The notes under the pieces: model-generated
Told to the model about the DNA's origin: nothing
The model's input: the letters and a program-made list of their open reading frames with translations, nothing else
Databases searched by the model: none
Translations under genes and position numbers: made by a program
Assembly (NCBI GenBank): GCA_945877005.1
Contig: CAMCQL010000092.1
Coordinates: 1 to 7,366 of the forward strand
DNA length: 7,366 nt
Reading direction: 5' to 3'
DNA from: Chryseobacterium gleum
GTDB lineage: Bacteria > Bacteroidota > Bacteroidia > Flavobacteriales_D > Crocinitomicaceae
Shown here: positions 1 through 6,968 of the stretch, one piece after another
Layout of the letters: every line of letters begins with the position of its first letter
How positions within the stretch are numbered: position 1 is the first letter of the stretch

Positions 1-677
1 TTAACGGATTTTCCAGTTGGAACTGAGGTTTCAGAAATTTTCCATGGCAGCGTGTCGATTCTTGTTGTGTTATTAGCGAATTTTTGCTGGATCAATAGGT
101 CTAAATGTGTATTTACAACTGTTGCATTACCACTAAATACATTCAAAGAAGTTTCTGCATAACCATCTTTCCCAACATTCGTCGTTGCAAATTGATAAGA
201 GGGATTATTTATAGCTACTTCTCTCACAATGTCAGTGATTGCTGAAACAGTATATTTGTTATTTAATTTTGCTTGAAAATGGTAAAATACACCTGACTCA
301 GCTCGTAATGGCTTGCCTGAAGATGTCCTGAAAAAATATACTTTTTGAGTGGGACCATAATACAAACCTGCTGCTCTACCTGAAACAATCGTATCTGTTA
401 ATTTCCATCTTCGAACGGTATCACCGTTAATGATTTCATTAACAGTAGCATCAACATCATCAAAATAATTCGCAGGTTCATTTTTTGCTTCTTCGAGTGC
501 ATTTGCTGTACCATTGATAGCTCGTGTGATTTTAATGTATTGAATTGATTCGGATGGGTCCAATACTCCATAGATGACTGCAGTTTCTTTTTGATCAGAT
601 ACCACGATGATTTCTTCTTTACAACTTGTAAAAAGTAATAAAAAAAACATACTGCTTAAGAGGCTGATTGATTTCAT
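1..677 (-). CDS. Putative surface-exposed lipoprotein, 3' end outside window
   Basis: I do not recognise a specific family. An open frame of 225 codons reads from the ATG at 677-675 to the left edge without a stop, so the C-terminus is missing. The N-terminus is a lipoprotein signal peptide: a hydrophobic stretch MFFLLLF followed by the lipobox FTSC, with Cys19 the expected lipidated residue. The next residues, Lys-Glu-Glu, fit the K(D/E)2 export signal described for surface lipoproteins of Capnocytophaga and relatives, so outer-leaflet display is plausible (inference). The mature part begins with a strand-rich stretch (AVIYGVLDPSESIQYIKITR) typical of Bacteroidota envelope lipoproteins; no catalytic motif is seen. 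The ATG directly follows the TAA of the upstream VOC gene and is in the same frame, so no longer start exists and the two are probably co-translated. A DUF4249-like family is possible but cannot be settled here. Confidence 0.85.
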   Translation of the reverse strand, partial: MKSISLLSSMFFLLLFTSCKEEIIVVSDQKETAVIYGVLDPSESIQYIKITRAINGTANALEEAKNEPANYFDDVDATVNEIINGDTVRRWKLTDTIVSGRAAGLYYGPTQKVYFFRTSSGKPLRAESGVFYHFQAKLNNKYTVSAITDIVREVAINNPSYQFATTNVGKDGYAETSLNVFSGNATVVNTHLDLLIQQKFANNTTRIDTLPWKISETSVPTGKSV

Positions 678-1748
678 TTAGTTTTGTTTATATCGGTTGA
701 ATTTCATACATTTTAACATCCATTTTGGAAGTTTTTTTTCGGGATTTCTATTTTTTAGATGGATGTACCATCCTAATTTTTTTAATACAGGAACTTTATG
801 TGTTTCGACAAATTCTATCAATGTTCCATCTGGATCTTCTACATAGCTAAATCTTCCAGCAGCTTCTCCCATATCAAATGTTTCACCTGTGTCAACAGTA
901 AAAGGGTATCCCGCTTTTTCACACTCTTTTTTTAATGCATTCATTCCTTGAACATCAAAGCACAAATGGATAAAGCCCCAATCACCCCAGTAACGATTTT
1001 CAAAGATTTTACGACAATTCGTTGCGTCAATTGCTTGAATAAGTTCAATTTGACTTTCGCCTAACAATTCTGAGAAGGGTCCTTTTCGAAGTTGACTGTG
1101 TTTTAGTAGCACCCGTCTCACTTTTTTAGCACCGCCATTTAAGTTTGAAAAAGCTTTAAATTCATTCGTTTCATCGTAAACAATCGTATCGTAGCCGAGA
1201 AGGTTTTGGTAAAAATCTAACGATCGCTCAATATCTGACACACCAATGATTGCTCCAGCCACTCCTCCGGTTTTACCTTCAAAATCAGTTGTAGTAAACA
1301 CATCTTGACTTTCTATGATTTCAAATAGATTTTCGTTGGGATCTTGCACAAAAAAGTGCAGCGATTTGTCCGGTTTTTCTTCTAATTCGCTTAAAAGTGT
1401 AAGGTTGTTTTTTTTGAAGAAAGCATAGGTTGCTTTTATATCTCTTGATTTGATTTTACACGCGTAGATTCCAAAGTCACCCAATTGTAGTTGAAATTTT
1501 GCTTTTTCGGTTGCGCGAGAGGTGAACTGCCAAATTTCAAAACCTCCACCACCTTCCATACTTAAAGCAAGCGTTGCAGTTCTATTTTGTACAATTCCAC
1601 CAGTATAATCGAGCATTAATGGAGCAGGTGCTGCTTCTTCAAAAACTTTAATGTCGATCCCAAAATAGGTACGGTACCATTTCCAAATTGCTTCCACATT
1701 TGGAACACCGATGCCCATTTGTTGAATACCACTGATGATAGATTTCAT
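678..1748 (-). CDS. Two-domain VOC family protein (glyoxalase/dioxygenase fold)
   Basis: The 356-residue cytoplasmic protein has two vicinal oxygen chelate domains, about residues 6-147 and 163-316, then a basic Trp-containing tail of about 40 residues. Each domain shows the paired beta-alpha-beta-beta-beta pattern, for example SDIERSLDFYQNLLGYD and DPDGTLIEFVE in domain 2 and DPNENLFEIIE in domain 1. Compared with glyoxalase I, domain 2 keeps three candidate metal ligands (Glu235 in IELIQ, His261 in FIHLCFDV, Glu312 in IEFVE) but has Gly165 where the first ligand is expected. Domain 1 has Gln10, Glu71 and Glu143 but Tyr95 at the His position. VOC enzymes include glyoxalases, epimerases, extradiol dioxygenases and resistance proteins, so the reaction cannot be named. 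Its length is near that of 4-hydroxyphenylpyruvate dioxygenase, but I do not see that enzyme's C-terminal signature. It lies 81 bp downstream of the phospholipase gene and has a candidate promoter of its own. Confidence 0.9.
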   Translation of the reverse strand: MKSIISGIQQMGIGVPNVEAIWKWYRTYFGIDIKVFEEAAPAPLMLDYTGGIVQNRTATLALSMEGGGGFEIWQFTSRATEKAKFQLQLGDFGIYACKIKSRDIKATYAFFKKNNLTLLSELEEKPDKSLHFFVQDPNENLFEIIESQDVFTTTDFEGKTGGVAGAIIGVSDIERSLDFYQNLLGYDTIVYDETNEFKAFSNLNGGAKKVRRVLLKHSQLRKGPFSELLGESQIELIQAIDATNCRKIFENRYWGDWGFIHLCFDVQGMNALKKECEKAGYPFTVDTGETFDMGEAAGRFSYVEDPDGTLIEFVETHKVPVLKKLGWYIHLKNRNPEKKLPKWMLKCMKFNRYKQN

Positions 1749-1783
1749 TGAAAATTCGAGTTGATAGTTGTTTACTTACTATA

Positions 1784-1791
1784 CAAATGTA
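1784..1791 (-). promoter_or_regulatory. Candidate -7 box for the VOC gene
   Basis: On the minus strand this reads TACATTTG, a full match to the Bacteroidota -7 consensus TAnnTTTG. It lies 35 nt upstream of the VOC ATG, in the 81-bp gap after the phospholipase gene. No good TTTG -33 element is present about 19 nt upstream, so the site is a candidate only. If real, it would let the VOC-lipoprotein pair be transcribed independently of the phospholipase. Confidence 0.4.
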
Positions 1792-1829
1792 AGCATAAGA
1801 ACTTAGATTGATTTTGATTTACGATCAAA

Positions 1830-4133
1830 TTAACGATAGGCGCGTTCATTAAATAGGAGGTAACCATAACAAATATGAAAATAGATGGGGTTTTTTTGTT
1901 GAGGAAAATAGTTGGCAGAAATACGAACAGGTCCAATCGGACTATGGTAAATTAGGTGTGAAGCGAGTAAAAAATCTTTAAATAGCTGAGGGCGTTTATA
2001 GTAAAACGAGAGGGCATTATTTTTATTTAATTGATTAAAAGCTTGGTACAAATAACCATCTATTCTAAAATCAATATTTTTTTTGATGGAGAAGATTAAA
2101 TTAGTTCCAATTCCTACATGCTTATTAGATCGGTATTCTTGTAAAAAAGTACTTTGGGCATCTACAAAAGGAGAAAAATCGTTCATCGCGAGTAGGGAAG
2201 CTTTGTAATTGTAAAATAAAGGTTGGTTACTCATCACACCTTTCATGTGTACACCTAAATTAAAGGTGTTGTTATTAAATATAAACCATTGACTCTCACC
2301 TTGAATTGAAAACCATTGATGGTTTTGATTAATTTTATATTTATTAAATGAAGTTGAACCTGATTGACTATTTTCTGTTCCATTCACATACTGTATTTTA
2401 AGCGATAATAATTTCCCTTTGGAAGCAAATTGCTTTCTATTCAGTGTGTTTAATTCACCGACCCATTTAATGGAATAACCTGAAAAAAGAGTAAAATCTG
2501 CAGTGTCTTTTGTGCTGAAATTTTCTGTTTGATAATAGTCATCATCGGTAGTAAATTTTCTAAAATCGATATTACTTTTTCCGATATTTCCAATTGGATG
2601 TTTGAAATGAAAACCATAATACATTTCGTTTTGGATGAGGTAGGAAGGTTTTACATCCTCAAAAAAGCTAGAAAAACTTCTAAAATAATCCCATCTGTTC
2701 AATACGAAATAGGGGGAGAATCCAATTTGATAGGTTGTTGGGATTTTATAGTCAGCCATTAATTTTGCTGCTCCGTAAAATCTACCAAAGTAGGAGTCGC
2801 CTTTGATTTTTAAGCTTTGATTTTTAAGTAGTAAGTAACTCAAACCAATGTAACCTGTGTTAATCGCTTTGGAAGAAAATACACCTCCTAATTCGATTCC
2901 AAATTCTTTCGCTTTTAATGGTTTTAATGTTAATCGATAAGCACTGTCCTGTATGCGCACTAAACTTGGAGTCAAAAACTCAATGCCTTCATAACTGTTT
3001 AATCTAAAATATCTTTTTGCAAAAGTAATACTGTCGGGTATTTTCTTGTTTGGCAGTATATTACGTTGAATGAAGCGGTTTAATTTTTTATCAGTGGAAA
3101 TACTTTCAACTTCAATAATCTTTGTGCCACTTAGCTTTGAGCGGTACTCGGTTCGTTTTTTTGTAAGGACATCATTATTTTGTGACTTGGGGATGTATTT
3201 TTTTATTTGTTCCAATTGTGCAATTGTTTCTTTATAACCTGCATTGATTGCTGATTCGATATCCGAAAAATTAAAGGTGGTTACATTTGTTTTTGGTGCA
3301 ATAATGATTCCTTTTCCTTCTGGGATTGAAAAGTCGGTAGGTATAACCATCATATTAATTACCTGACTTAATAAGTCATGTTCTTCAGGTGATTTATAGT
3401 TACTGGATACGTTACTTCCAATGATGAAATCCGGAGCGAAATCATTGACCATCACATCAGCGGGGAAATTGTTGTAGAGTCCTCCATCAAAAAGTAATTG
3501 ATTATTGAATTTGATTGGTTGAATAAAGAAAGGGAAGGACATCGATGCTCGAATTGCTAAATTCAGTTTCCCGTTTTTTAGCACAACACTTTTTTTATTC
3601 GAGATGTCTGAGGCAACACATCGAAAAGGGACGAATAATTTCGAAAAATCTTCGTTGGCAATTTCTCCTGCAGGACCAAAAGTGGTCAGCATTTCATAAT
3701 CCAAAAATGTGGAGTTCATGAATTTTGTTGGTAAAAAACGTTTGAAGGCACTGTCTGCAGAAAATGAAAGATGGAGCAATGAAGCGTCAATTTCATCTTT
3801 ATTGAAGAAATAATTGTTTTGTACTTCCAGTTCTCCTTTTGTAATTGTTTGAAAACGTTTACTTTTTACAAAATTTTCGATTTCTTTTGGGCTGTAACCG
3901 ATGGCATAGAGACCACCTATCAAAGCACCAGAGGATGTTCCTGTAATGAAGTCAATTGGAATGTTATTTTCTTCAAGTGCTTTCAAAACACCAATATGTG
4001 CAAATCCTGTGGCACCTCCTCCACTTAAAACAAGTCCTATTTTTTGACCATATATAAAACTACTGAACAGTAGAAGCGAACTGCCAATTACCAGCTTAAG
4101 GATTAAAAAATGGAGTTGTTTAAGTAGTTGCAT
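1830..4133 (-). CDS. Patatin-like phospholipase with POTRA and Omp85-type beta-barrel (PlpD-like)
   Basis: The 767-residue protein starts with a Sec signal peptide (probable cleavage after SSFIYG, before Gln30). A patatin domain follows at about residues 31-310. It has the oxyanion-hole motif GGGATG (38-43), the nucleophile elbow GTSSG with Ser67, and the catalytic Asp216 in DGG, so a Ser-Asp lipid acyl hydrolase is expected. Residues about 338-406 look like one POTRA domain, and about 410-767 form an aromatic-rich, alternating beta-strand region ending in GYLLFNERAYR. This order (patatin, POTRA, 16-strand barrel) matches Pseudomonas PlpD and Fusobacterium FplA, type Vd autotransporters, and the length fits. 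It should sit in the outer membrane; whether the phospholipase is surface-displayed or periplasmic is not known from sequence. I chose the ATG at 4133 over a TTG at 4142, which lies inside the promoter -7 box. I could not find a clear VRGF/Y-type L6 motif. Confidence 0.93.
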   Translation of the reverse strand: MQLLKQLHFLILKLVIGSSLLLFSSFIYGQKIGLVLSGGGATGFAHIGVLKALEENNIPIDFITGTSSGALIGGLYAIGYSPKEIENFVKSKRFQTITKGELEVQNNYFFNKDEIDASLLHLSFSADSAFKRFLPTKFMNSTFLDYEMLTTFGPAGEIANEDFSKLFVPFRCVASDISNKKSVVLKNGKLNLAIRASMSFPFFIQPIKFNNQLLFDGGLYNNFPADVMVNDFAPDFIIGSNVSSNYKSPEEHDLLSQVINMMVIPTDFSIPEGKGIIIAPKTNVTTFNFSDIESAINAGYKETIAQLEQIKKYIPKSQNNDVLTKKRTEYRSKLSGTKIIEVESISTDKKLNRFIQRNILPNKKIPDSITFAKRYFRLNSYEGIEFLTPSLVRIQDSAYRLTLKPLKAKEFGIELGGVFSSKAINTGYIGLSYLLLKNQSLKIKGDSYFGRFYGAAKLMADYKIPTTYQIGFSPYFVLNRWDYFRSFSSFFEDVKPSYLIQNEMYYGFHFKHPIGNIGKSNIDFRKFTTDDDYYQTENFSTKDTADFTLFSGYSIKWVGELNTLNRKQFASKGKLLSLKIQYVNGTENSQSGSTSFNKYKINQNHQWFSIQGESQWFIFNNNTFNLGVHMKGVMSNQPLFYNYKASLLAMNDFSPFVDAQSTFLQEYRSNKHVGIGTNLIFSIKKNIDFRIDGYLYQAFNQLNKNNALSFYYKRPQLFKDFLLASHLIYHSPIGPVRISANYFPQQKNPIYFHICYGYLLFNERAYR

Positions 4134-4139
4134 CAGTCG

Positions 4140-4147
4140 CAAATTTA
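4140..4147 (-). promoter_or_regulatory. Candidate -7 box for the phospholipase gene, very close to the ATG
   Basis: On the minus strand this reads TAAATTTG, a full match to TAnnTTTG. A TTG lies 21 nt upstream (within GTATTGGC) and could serve as a relaxed -33 element. Only 6 nt separate the box from the ATG at 4133, so transcription would start at or almost at the start codon and the message would be leaderless or nearly so. It shares the 118-bp divergent intergenic region with the methyltransferase promoter. Confidence 0.45.
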
Positions 4148-4200
4148 AGTCATATTTTTATCTGGTGCCAATACTTTTTTTTATTTGATAATTTTGAACG

Positions 4201-4208
4201 TATCTTTG
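4201..4208 (+). promoter_or_regulatory. Candidate -7 box for the rRNA methyltransferase gene
   Basis: TATCTTTG is a full match to the Bacteroidota -7 consensus and lies 43 nt upstream of the ATG at 4252. The -33 region is only a T-run (TTTT at the expected spacing), with TTTG copies nearer than the usual 19 nt. The predicted leader would be about 38 nt. Confidence 0.5.
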
Positions 4209-4251
4209 TTGTATATCGCTTTGAATAAGAGCTGAAAATCAATTTTTATAA

Positions 4252-5439
4252 ATGGAAAAAATTAAGATTACTTTAAAAACTTTTTTTGGTGCTGAACAAG
4301 TATTGCAAGAAGAGTTAACAGAATTAGGATACACCGACTCAAAATTATTAAATAGAGCGGTGCAAATTGAGGGAACATGGAAAGATGTTTATTATTTGAA
4401 TTTACACTTACGATGTGCGATATGTGTTTTAGTAGAATTTAAAACCTTTCGAATTAAAGAAGAAAAAGATGTTTACAAACAAGCATTAAAAATTGATTGG
4501 ACACAGTTTTTCACGATTGACAAATCATTTGCTATTCGCGGTGCTGTGAATTCTAAACTATTTTCTCATTCTCAATACCCTCATTTATTATTAAAAGATG
4601 CAATTGTAGATGTTTTTCGTGAAAAAACAGGAAAAAGACCAGATGTGCAATTAAAATCTCCGCAAGTTGTTTTTGATTTATACATCAAAGAAGATTTTGT
4701 AACTATTTCTTTAAATACAAGTGGAGCACCACTTTTTCAACGGGGTTACCGATTTGAAACAGGTGAAGCGCCTATGAATGAGGTGATTGCTGCTTCTTTG
4801 ATCAGAATGTCTGGTTGGGATAGAAAATCTGCTTTTATGGATCCTTTTTGTGGTTCTGGTACAATTTTAATTGAAGCAGCTATGCTTGCAGCAAATATTC
4901 CTTCCTGTATTGATCGCCAACATTACGCCTTCAAAAATTTCAAGAATTACGATGAAGCTCTGTGGGACGAAATTTATGCTGCTGCAAATAAACGTTGTAA
5001 GCCGTTTGACTTTCCAATTGCTGGTTCTGACATCGATTCTGAAATGGTGTTAATTACCAAAAGAAACTTAAGAGGTCTACCTTTTTCAAAATTTATTACT
5101 GTAACAACAAAATCGTTTGAAGAGGTGAAAAAAATCGCTCCAAATGGAACATTGATTTGCAATCCTCCTTATGGTGAACGTATGGGTGAAGATGTAAATG
5201 AAATGTATGCTGCGTTGGGTGATTGGTTTAAAAACGAACTAAAAGGCTACCAATGCTGGGTCATTTCTTCCAATGAAGAGGCGTTTAAAAACGTGGGGTT
5301 GAAGCCCGATAGAAAGTACAAATTGTACAACGGTGATTTAGAGTGTAGCTTTAGAAAATATTCAATTTTTGAAGGGTTTAGAAAATCTGTATTAGCAGAA
5401 AATAATGGTGAAACAGAAGTAGCCAATGAACTTCCTTAG
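4252..5439 (+). CDS. rlmL: THUMP-domain class I SAM-dependent rRNA methyltransferase (RlmL/COG0116 type)
   Basis: The 395-residue protein probably makes N2-methylguanosine in 23S rRNA, equivalent to the N-terminal half of E. coli RlmL (m2G2445). An N-terminal ferredoxin-like and THUMP RNA-binding region spans about residues 1-160, followed by the conserved RGYR (164-167). The Rossmann methyltransferase domain has SAM-binding motif I DPFCGSGT (197-204), the acidic motif GSDID (258-262) and the catalytic NPPYGER (304-310). Near the C-terminus, LYNGDLECSFRKY is also typical of the family. E. coli RlmL is about 700 aa because a second methyltransferase (RlmK) is fused to it; the short stand-alone form seen here is usual in Bacteroidota. 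The last ~15 residues are polar and probably disordered. It is divergent from the phospholipase gene, with a TATCTTTG box 43 nt upstream. Exact target base is inferred from homology, so the symbol is approximate. Confidence 0.93.
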   Translation: MEKIKITLKTFFGAEQVLQEELTELGYTDSKLLNRAVQIEGTWKDVYYLNLHLRCAICVLVEFKTFRIKEEKDVYKQALKIDWTQFFTIDKSFAIRGAVNSKLFSHSQYPHLLLKDAIVDVFREKTGKRPDVQLKSPQVVFDLYIKEDFVTISLNTSGAPLFQRGYRFETGEAPMNEVIAASLIRMSGWDRKSAFMDPFCGSGTILIEAAMLAANIPSCIDRQHYAFKNFKNYDEALWDEIYAAANKRCKPFDFPIAGSDIDSEMVLITKRNLRGLPFSKFITVTTKSFEEVKKIAPNGTLICNPPYGERMGEDVNEMYAALGDWFKNELKGYQCWVISSNEEAFKNVGLKPDRKYKLYNGDLECSFRKYSIFEGFRKSVLAENNGETEVANELP

Positions 5440-5471
5440 TTAATTTTTAGAGTAAATAATTGTTGTTTAGC

Positions 5472-5483
5472 TGATATATATCA
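5472..5483. repeat. 12-bp AT-rich perfect palindrome upstream of the outer-membrane gene pair
   Basis: TGATATATATCA is a perfect dyad located 23 bp upstream of the TATCTTTG box of the downstream gene. Its position would suit an operator, but AT-only palindromes arise easily by chance in this composition, and no second copy was found in the window. Confidence 0.2.
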
Positions 5484-5506
5484 TTCTTTAGATGATTTTG
5501 GTCTTC

Positions 5507-5514
5507 TATCTTTG
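5507..5514 (+). promoter_or_regulatory. Candidate -7 box for the tandem outer-membrane genes
   Basis: TATCTTTG is identical to the box before the methyltransferase gene and ends 16 nt before the ATG at 5531. The best upstream match is TTTA 16 nt away, a weak -33 element. The leader would be only about 10 nt. As no TAnnTTTG box is present in the 59-bp gap before the next gene, this promoter probably drives both outer-membrane genes. Confidence 0.5.
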
Positions 5515-5530
5515 AATTAAAAAATAAAGT

Positions 5531-6160
5531 ATGAAAAAGTTATTTATTCTTGCAAGTGTTTTATGTTTTACATCGGTGGGATTTTCTCAAGGAATCCGCT
5601 ATACACAAAACGATACGATAAAATTCATCCTTAAAAATGAAATTCCGCGATTTTTTGCAGGAACTTTTTGGTCGGGTGTCGAAGTTCCACTTAAAAATAA
5701 TAAATCGTTGTATGTTTCAGGAATTGCAACCTATGGTTCTAATTTCGATTCTAATCGACAAATGATTGGGTGGGGTGGTGAATTACAATACAGAAGTTAC
5801 CTTGGGAAAAAGGACAAATTAACAAATTTCCCAATTTACATGGCAGGACATTTAATGTTCAGAAGATTGCACCAATACGATCGTTTGACATCAACCACTT
5901 TTAATCCTATGAATGGAATGTATGTGGATTCTTATTCTGAAACCAAACAAAGTTACAATGTGTATTATGGTGGTATTTTGATTGGGTGTCAGGTGTTCGT
6001 TCATCAAATGTTTACGGTTGATGTAAATGTTGGTGGTGGAATTCGTTTGACTCAATTAGATGGAGCAAAAAGTTTTACGCGATTTAAATCATTGCCTGAT
6101 TTAGATTATTCTGGTGTTGTTCCGAGAATTGGGGTAATCATTGGCATCATTCAGCATTAG
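5531..6160 (+). CDS. Small outer-membrane beta-barrel-like protein, first of a tandem pair
   Basis: No named family is recognised. The 209-residue protein has a Sec signal peptide ending near GFSQ (residues 17-20), giving a mature protein of about 189 residues. The rest is made of short alternating hydrophobic and polar strands rich in Tyr, Phe and Gly, such as SLYVSGIATYG (59-69) and GWGGELQYRSYL (80-91), separated by polar turns; this fits a barrel of about 8 strands in the outer membrane. A GGG at 168-170 and the segments SFTRF and LDYSG recur in the next gene at the same spacing from the C-terminus. It ends in GIIQH rather than a terminal Phe or Trp. The gene follows the methyltransferase by 91 bp and has its own TATCTTTG box. 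Function is unknown; a structural, adhesive or porin-like role cannot be distinguished from sequence. Confidence 0.85.
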   Translation: MKKLFILASVLCFTSVGFSQGIRYTQNDTIKFILKNEIPRFFAGTFWSGVEVPLKNNKSLYVSGIATYGSNFDSNRQMIGWGGELQYRSYLGKKDKLTNFPIYMAGHLMFRRLHQYDRLTSTTFNPMNGMYVDSYSETKQSYNVYYGGILIGCQVFVHQMFTVDVNVGGGIRLTQLDGAKSFTRFKSLPDLDYSGVVPRIGVIIGIIQH

Positions 6161-6219
6161 TAAGTGTTTGATTACAATATTTAACAAGAGGAAAGAAGCT
6201 TACTTCTAAAAATGATGCC

Positions 6220-6849
6220 ATGTATAAGAGGGTAGTGCTATTTGCTGTGTTTTTTTATTCTAGTTGGATGGTTGCTCAAACCTCTGTGTATCGAATGGAC
6301 TTTTTCAGGGCTGTTCAAGGCACCATTCAATTGGCGAAAGAAGTTAAAATAAGTCAACACCGTTCTTTTTCAATCGCCGGAATGGGGACATTTGCTTCTA
6401 CAAGAGGGTTGGCAAAACCTTATTTAAAAGCGCAAGAGTTTAATTATATTGAACCATCGTCCAATTTAAAGTATAATTTAAACGATGTGGAAGTCAAGGG
6501 GTTTGGTGTAAATATTCAACTAAGACGCTATCAAGACAGTACGTTTAATGGTTGGTATGTCGCACCTGAATTTTTTTACAGGAAACTTTTTTTAAGTTCG
6601 CAAATTTCAACGCCATCTCAAAACAATAGGGACGTTTCTCGTCAGTTACATCTTGGATACCTAGGGTATTCATTGGGGTATCAAAAGGTTATTCGTGATG
6701 CAGTTGTGATTGATGCAGCTCTTGGGGGCGGTTTTTTTTATAGCCATTATGCAAACGATGCCTCATTTACTAAATACAGAAATAACTATCAAATTGATTT
6801 TACTGGATTTTATTTGAATGCCAGTTTTTCGGTCGGATTAATCAATTAA
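6220..6849 (+). CDS. Small outer-membrane beta-barrel-like protein, second of a tandem pair, 3' end altered by an insertion
   Basis: The 209-residue protein has a signal peptide with likely cleavage at MVA/QTS (after residue 19), followed by amphipathic, aromatic-rich strands. It is a diverged paralogue of the gene 59 bp upstream. Shared features include QxRxY, (F/Y)R(R/K)L, a G-x-Q then D-x(3)-GGG block, SFT(K/R)(Y/F), and (I/L)D(F/Y)(S/T)G, and the two C-terminal thirds align without gaps from GGG onward. The ATG at 6220 is used; two nearby upstream ATGs are in other frames. The stop TAA (6847-6849) consists of one host base plus two bases of the mobile element starting at 6848. Without the element the frame would read one more codon, TGG, then TAG. 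The gene is probably co-transcribed with its neighbour, as the gap holds no promoter-like box. Function unknown. Confidence 0.85.
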   Translation: MYKRVVLFAVFFYSSWMVAQTSVYRMDFFRAVQGTIQLAKEVKISQHRSFSIAGMGTFASTRGLAKPYLKAQEFNYIEPSSNLKYNLNDVEVKGFGVNIQLRRYQDSTFNGWYVAPEFFYRKLFLSSQISTPSQNNRDVSRQLHLGYLGYSLGYQKVIRDAVVIDAALGGGFFYSHYANDASFTKYRNNYQIDFTGFYLNASFSVGLIN

Positions 6850-6862
6850 GACCGTTGCAAAA
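6848..6862 (+). repeat. Left terminal inverted repeat of the MITE
   Basis: Fifteen bases (AAGACCGTTGCAAAA) that are the exact reverse complement of 6954-6968. The five host bases before it, CAATT, are repeated after the right end. The first two bases, AA, complete the stop codon of the gene upstream. Confidence 0.9.
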
Positions 6863-6953
6863 GTTATAAATCGAGGCGGATTAAAAATTTTACACCGGAG
6901 TCTACTGTTGTAAATGAGGATGTTAAATTTTTCATTCAACGATGAGTTAGGGG

Positions 6954-6968
6954 TTTTGCAACGGTCTT
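6954..6968 (-). repeat. Right terminal inverted repeat of the MITE
   Basis: Fifteen bases (TTTTGCAACGGTCTT on the plus strand), the exact reverse complement of the left end. It is directly followed by the second copy of the target duplication, CAATT, at 6969-6973. Confidence 0.9.

Larger units (their letters stand above)
6848..6968. mobile_element. MITE-like non-autonomous insertion element, 121 bp
   Basis: The element is bounded by perfect 15-bp terminal inverted repeats starting AAGACCGTTGC and flanked on both sides by the direct repeat CAATT (6843-6847 and 6969-6973), the footprint of a transposition event. It has no room for a transposase. The two halves are also imperfectly complementary well inside the terminal repeats (for example 6882-6905 against 6910-6933, about 16 of 24 pairs), with symmetry centred near 6908, so the transcript could fold into one long hairpin. 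It lies between convergent genes and overlaps the stop codon of the outer-membrane gene. The likely parent is an IS with similar ends elsewhere in the genome or in relatives; the IS family is not assigned. A 22-codon ORF starting inside it (6914) is probably spurious. Confidence 0.85.

Noticed and set aside
675..1748. The VOC and lipoprotein genes both begin ATGAAATC(T/A)ATCA
   Set aside because: Similarity stops after about 13 bases and encodes a common start (Met-Lys-Ser-Ile); chance is sufficient.
1813..1829. 6-bp stem (TTTGAT/ATCAAA) directly after the phospholipase stop codon
   Set aside because: The stem is weak and AT-rich, and no T-run follows on the minus strand, so it does not qualify as an intrinsic terminator.
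2529..2762. Plus-strand open frame of 77 codons inside the phospholipase gene
   Set aside because: It lies wholly antisense to a well-supported 767-codon gene, has no promoter-like box and no recognisable protein features.
3819..4028. Plus-strand open frame of 69 codons antisense to the patatin catalytic region
   Set aside because: It is a shadow of the conserved minus-strand coding frame; the Cys-rich product has no coherent domain.
4140..4142. TTG as start codon of the phospholipase gene
   Set aside because: It would add only three residues before an ATG that begins a good signal peptide, and it falls within the TAAATTTG box.
4871..5162. Short frames on both strands inside the methyltransferase gene
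   Set aside because: Both overlap the motif I to NPPY region of a clear methyltransferase and show no independent signals.
6194..6207. Small AGAAG/CTTCT hairpin with a nearby AGAGGAAAG in the gap between the outer-membrane genes
   Set aside because: The stem has only 5 bp, and the purine-rich stretch lies about 25 nt from the ATG, too far for a ribosome binding site.
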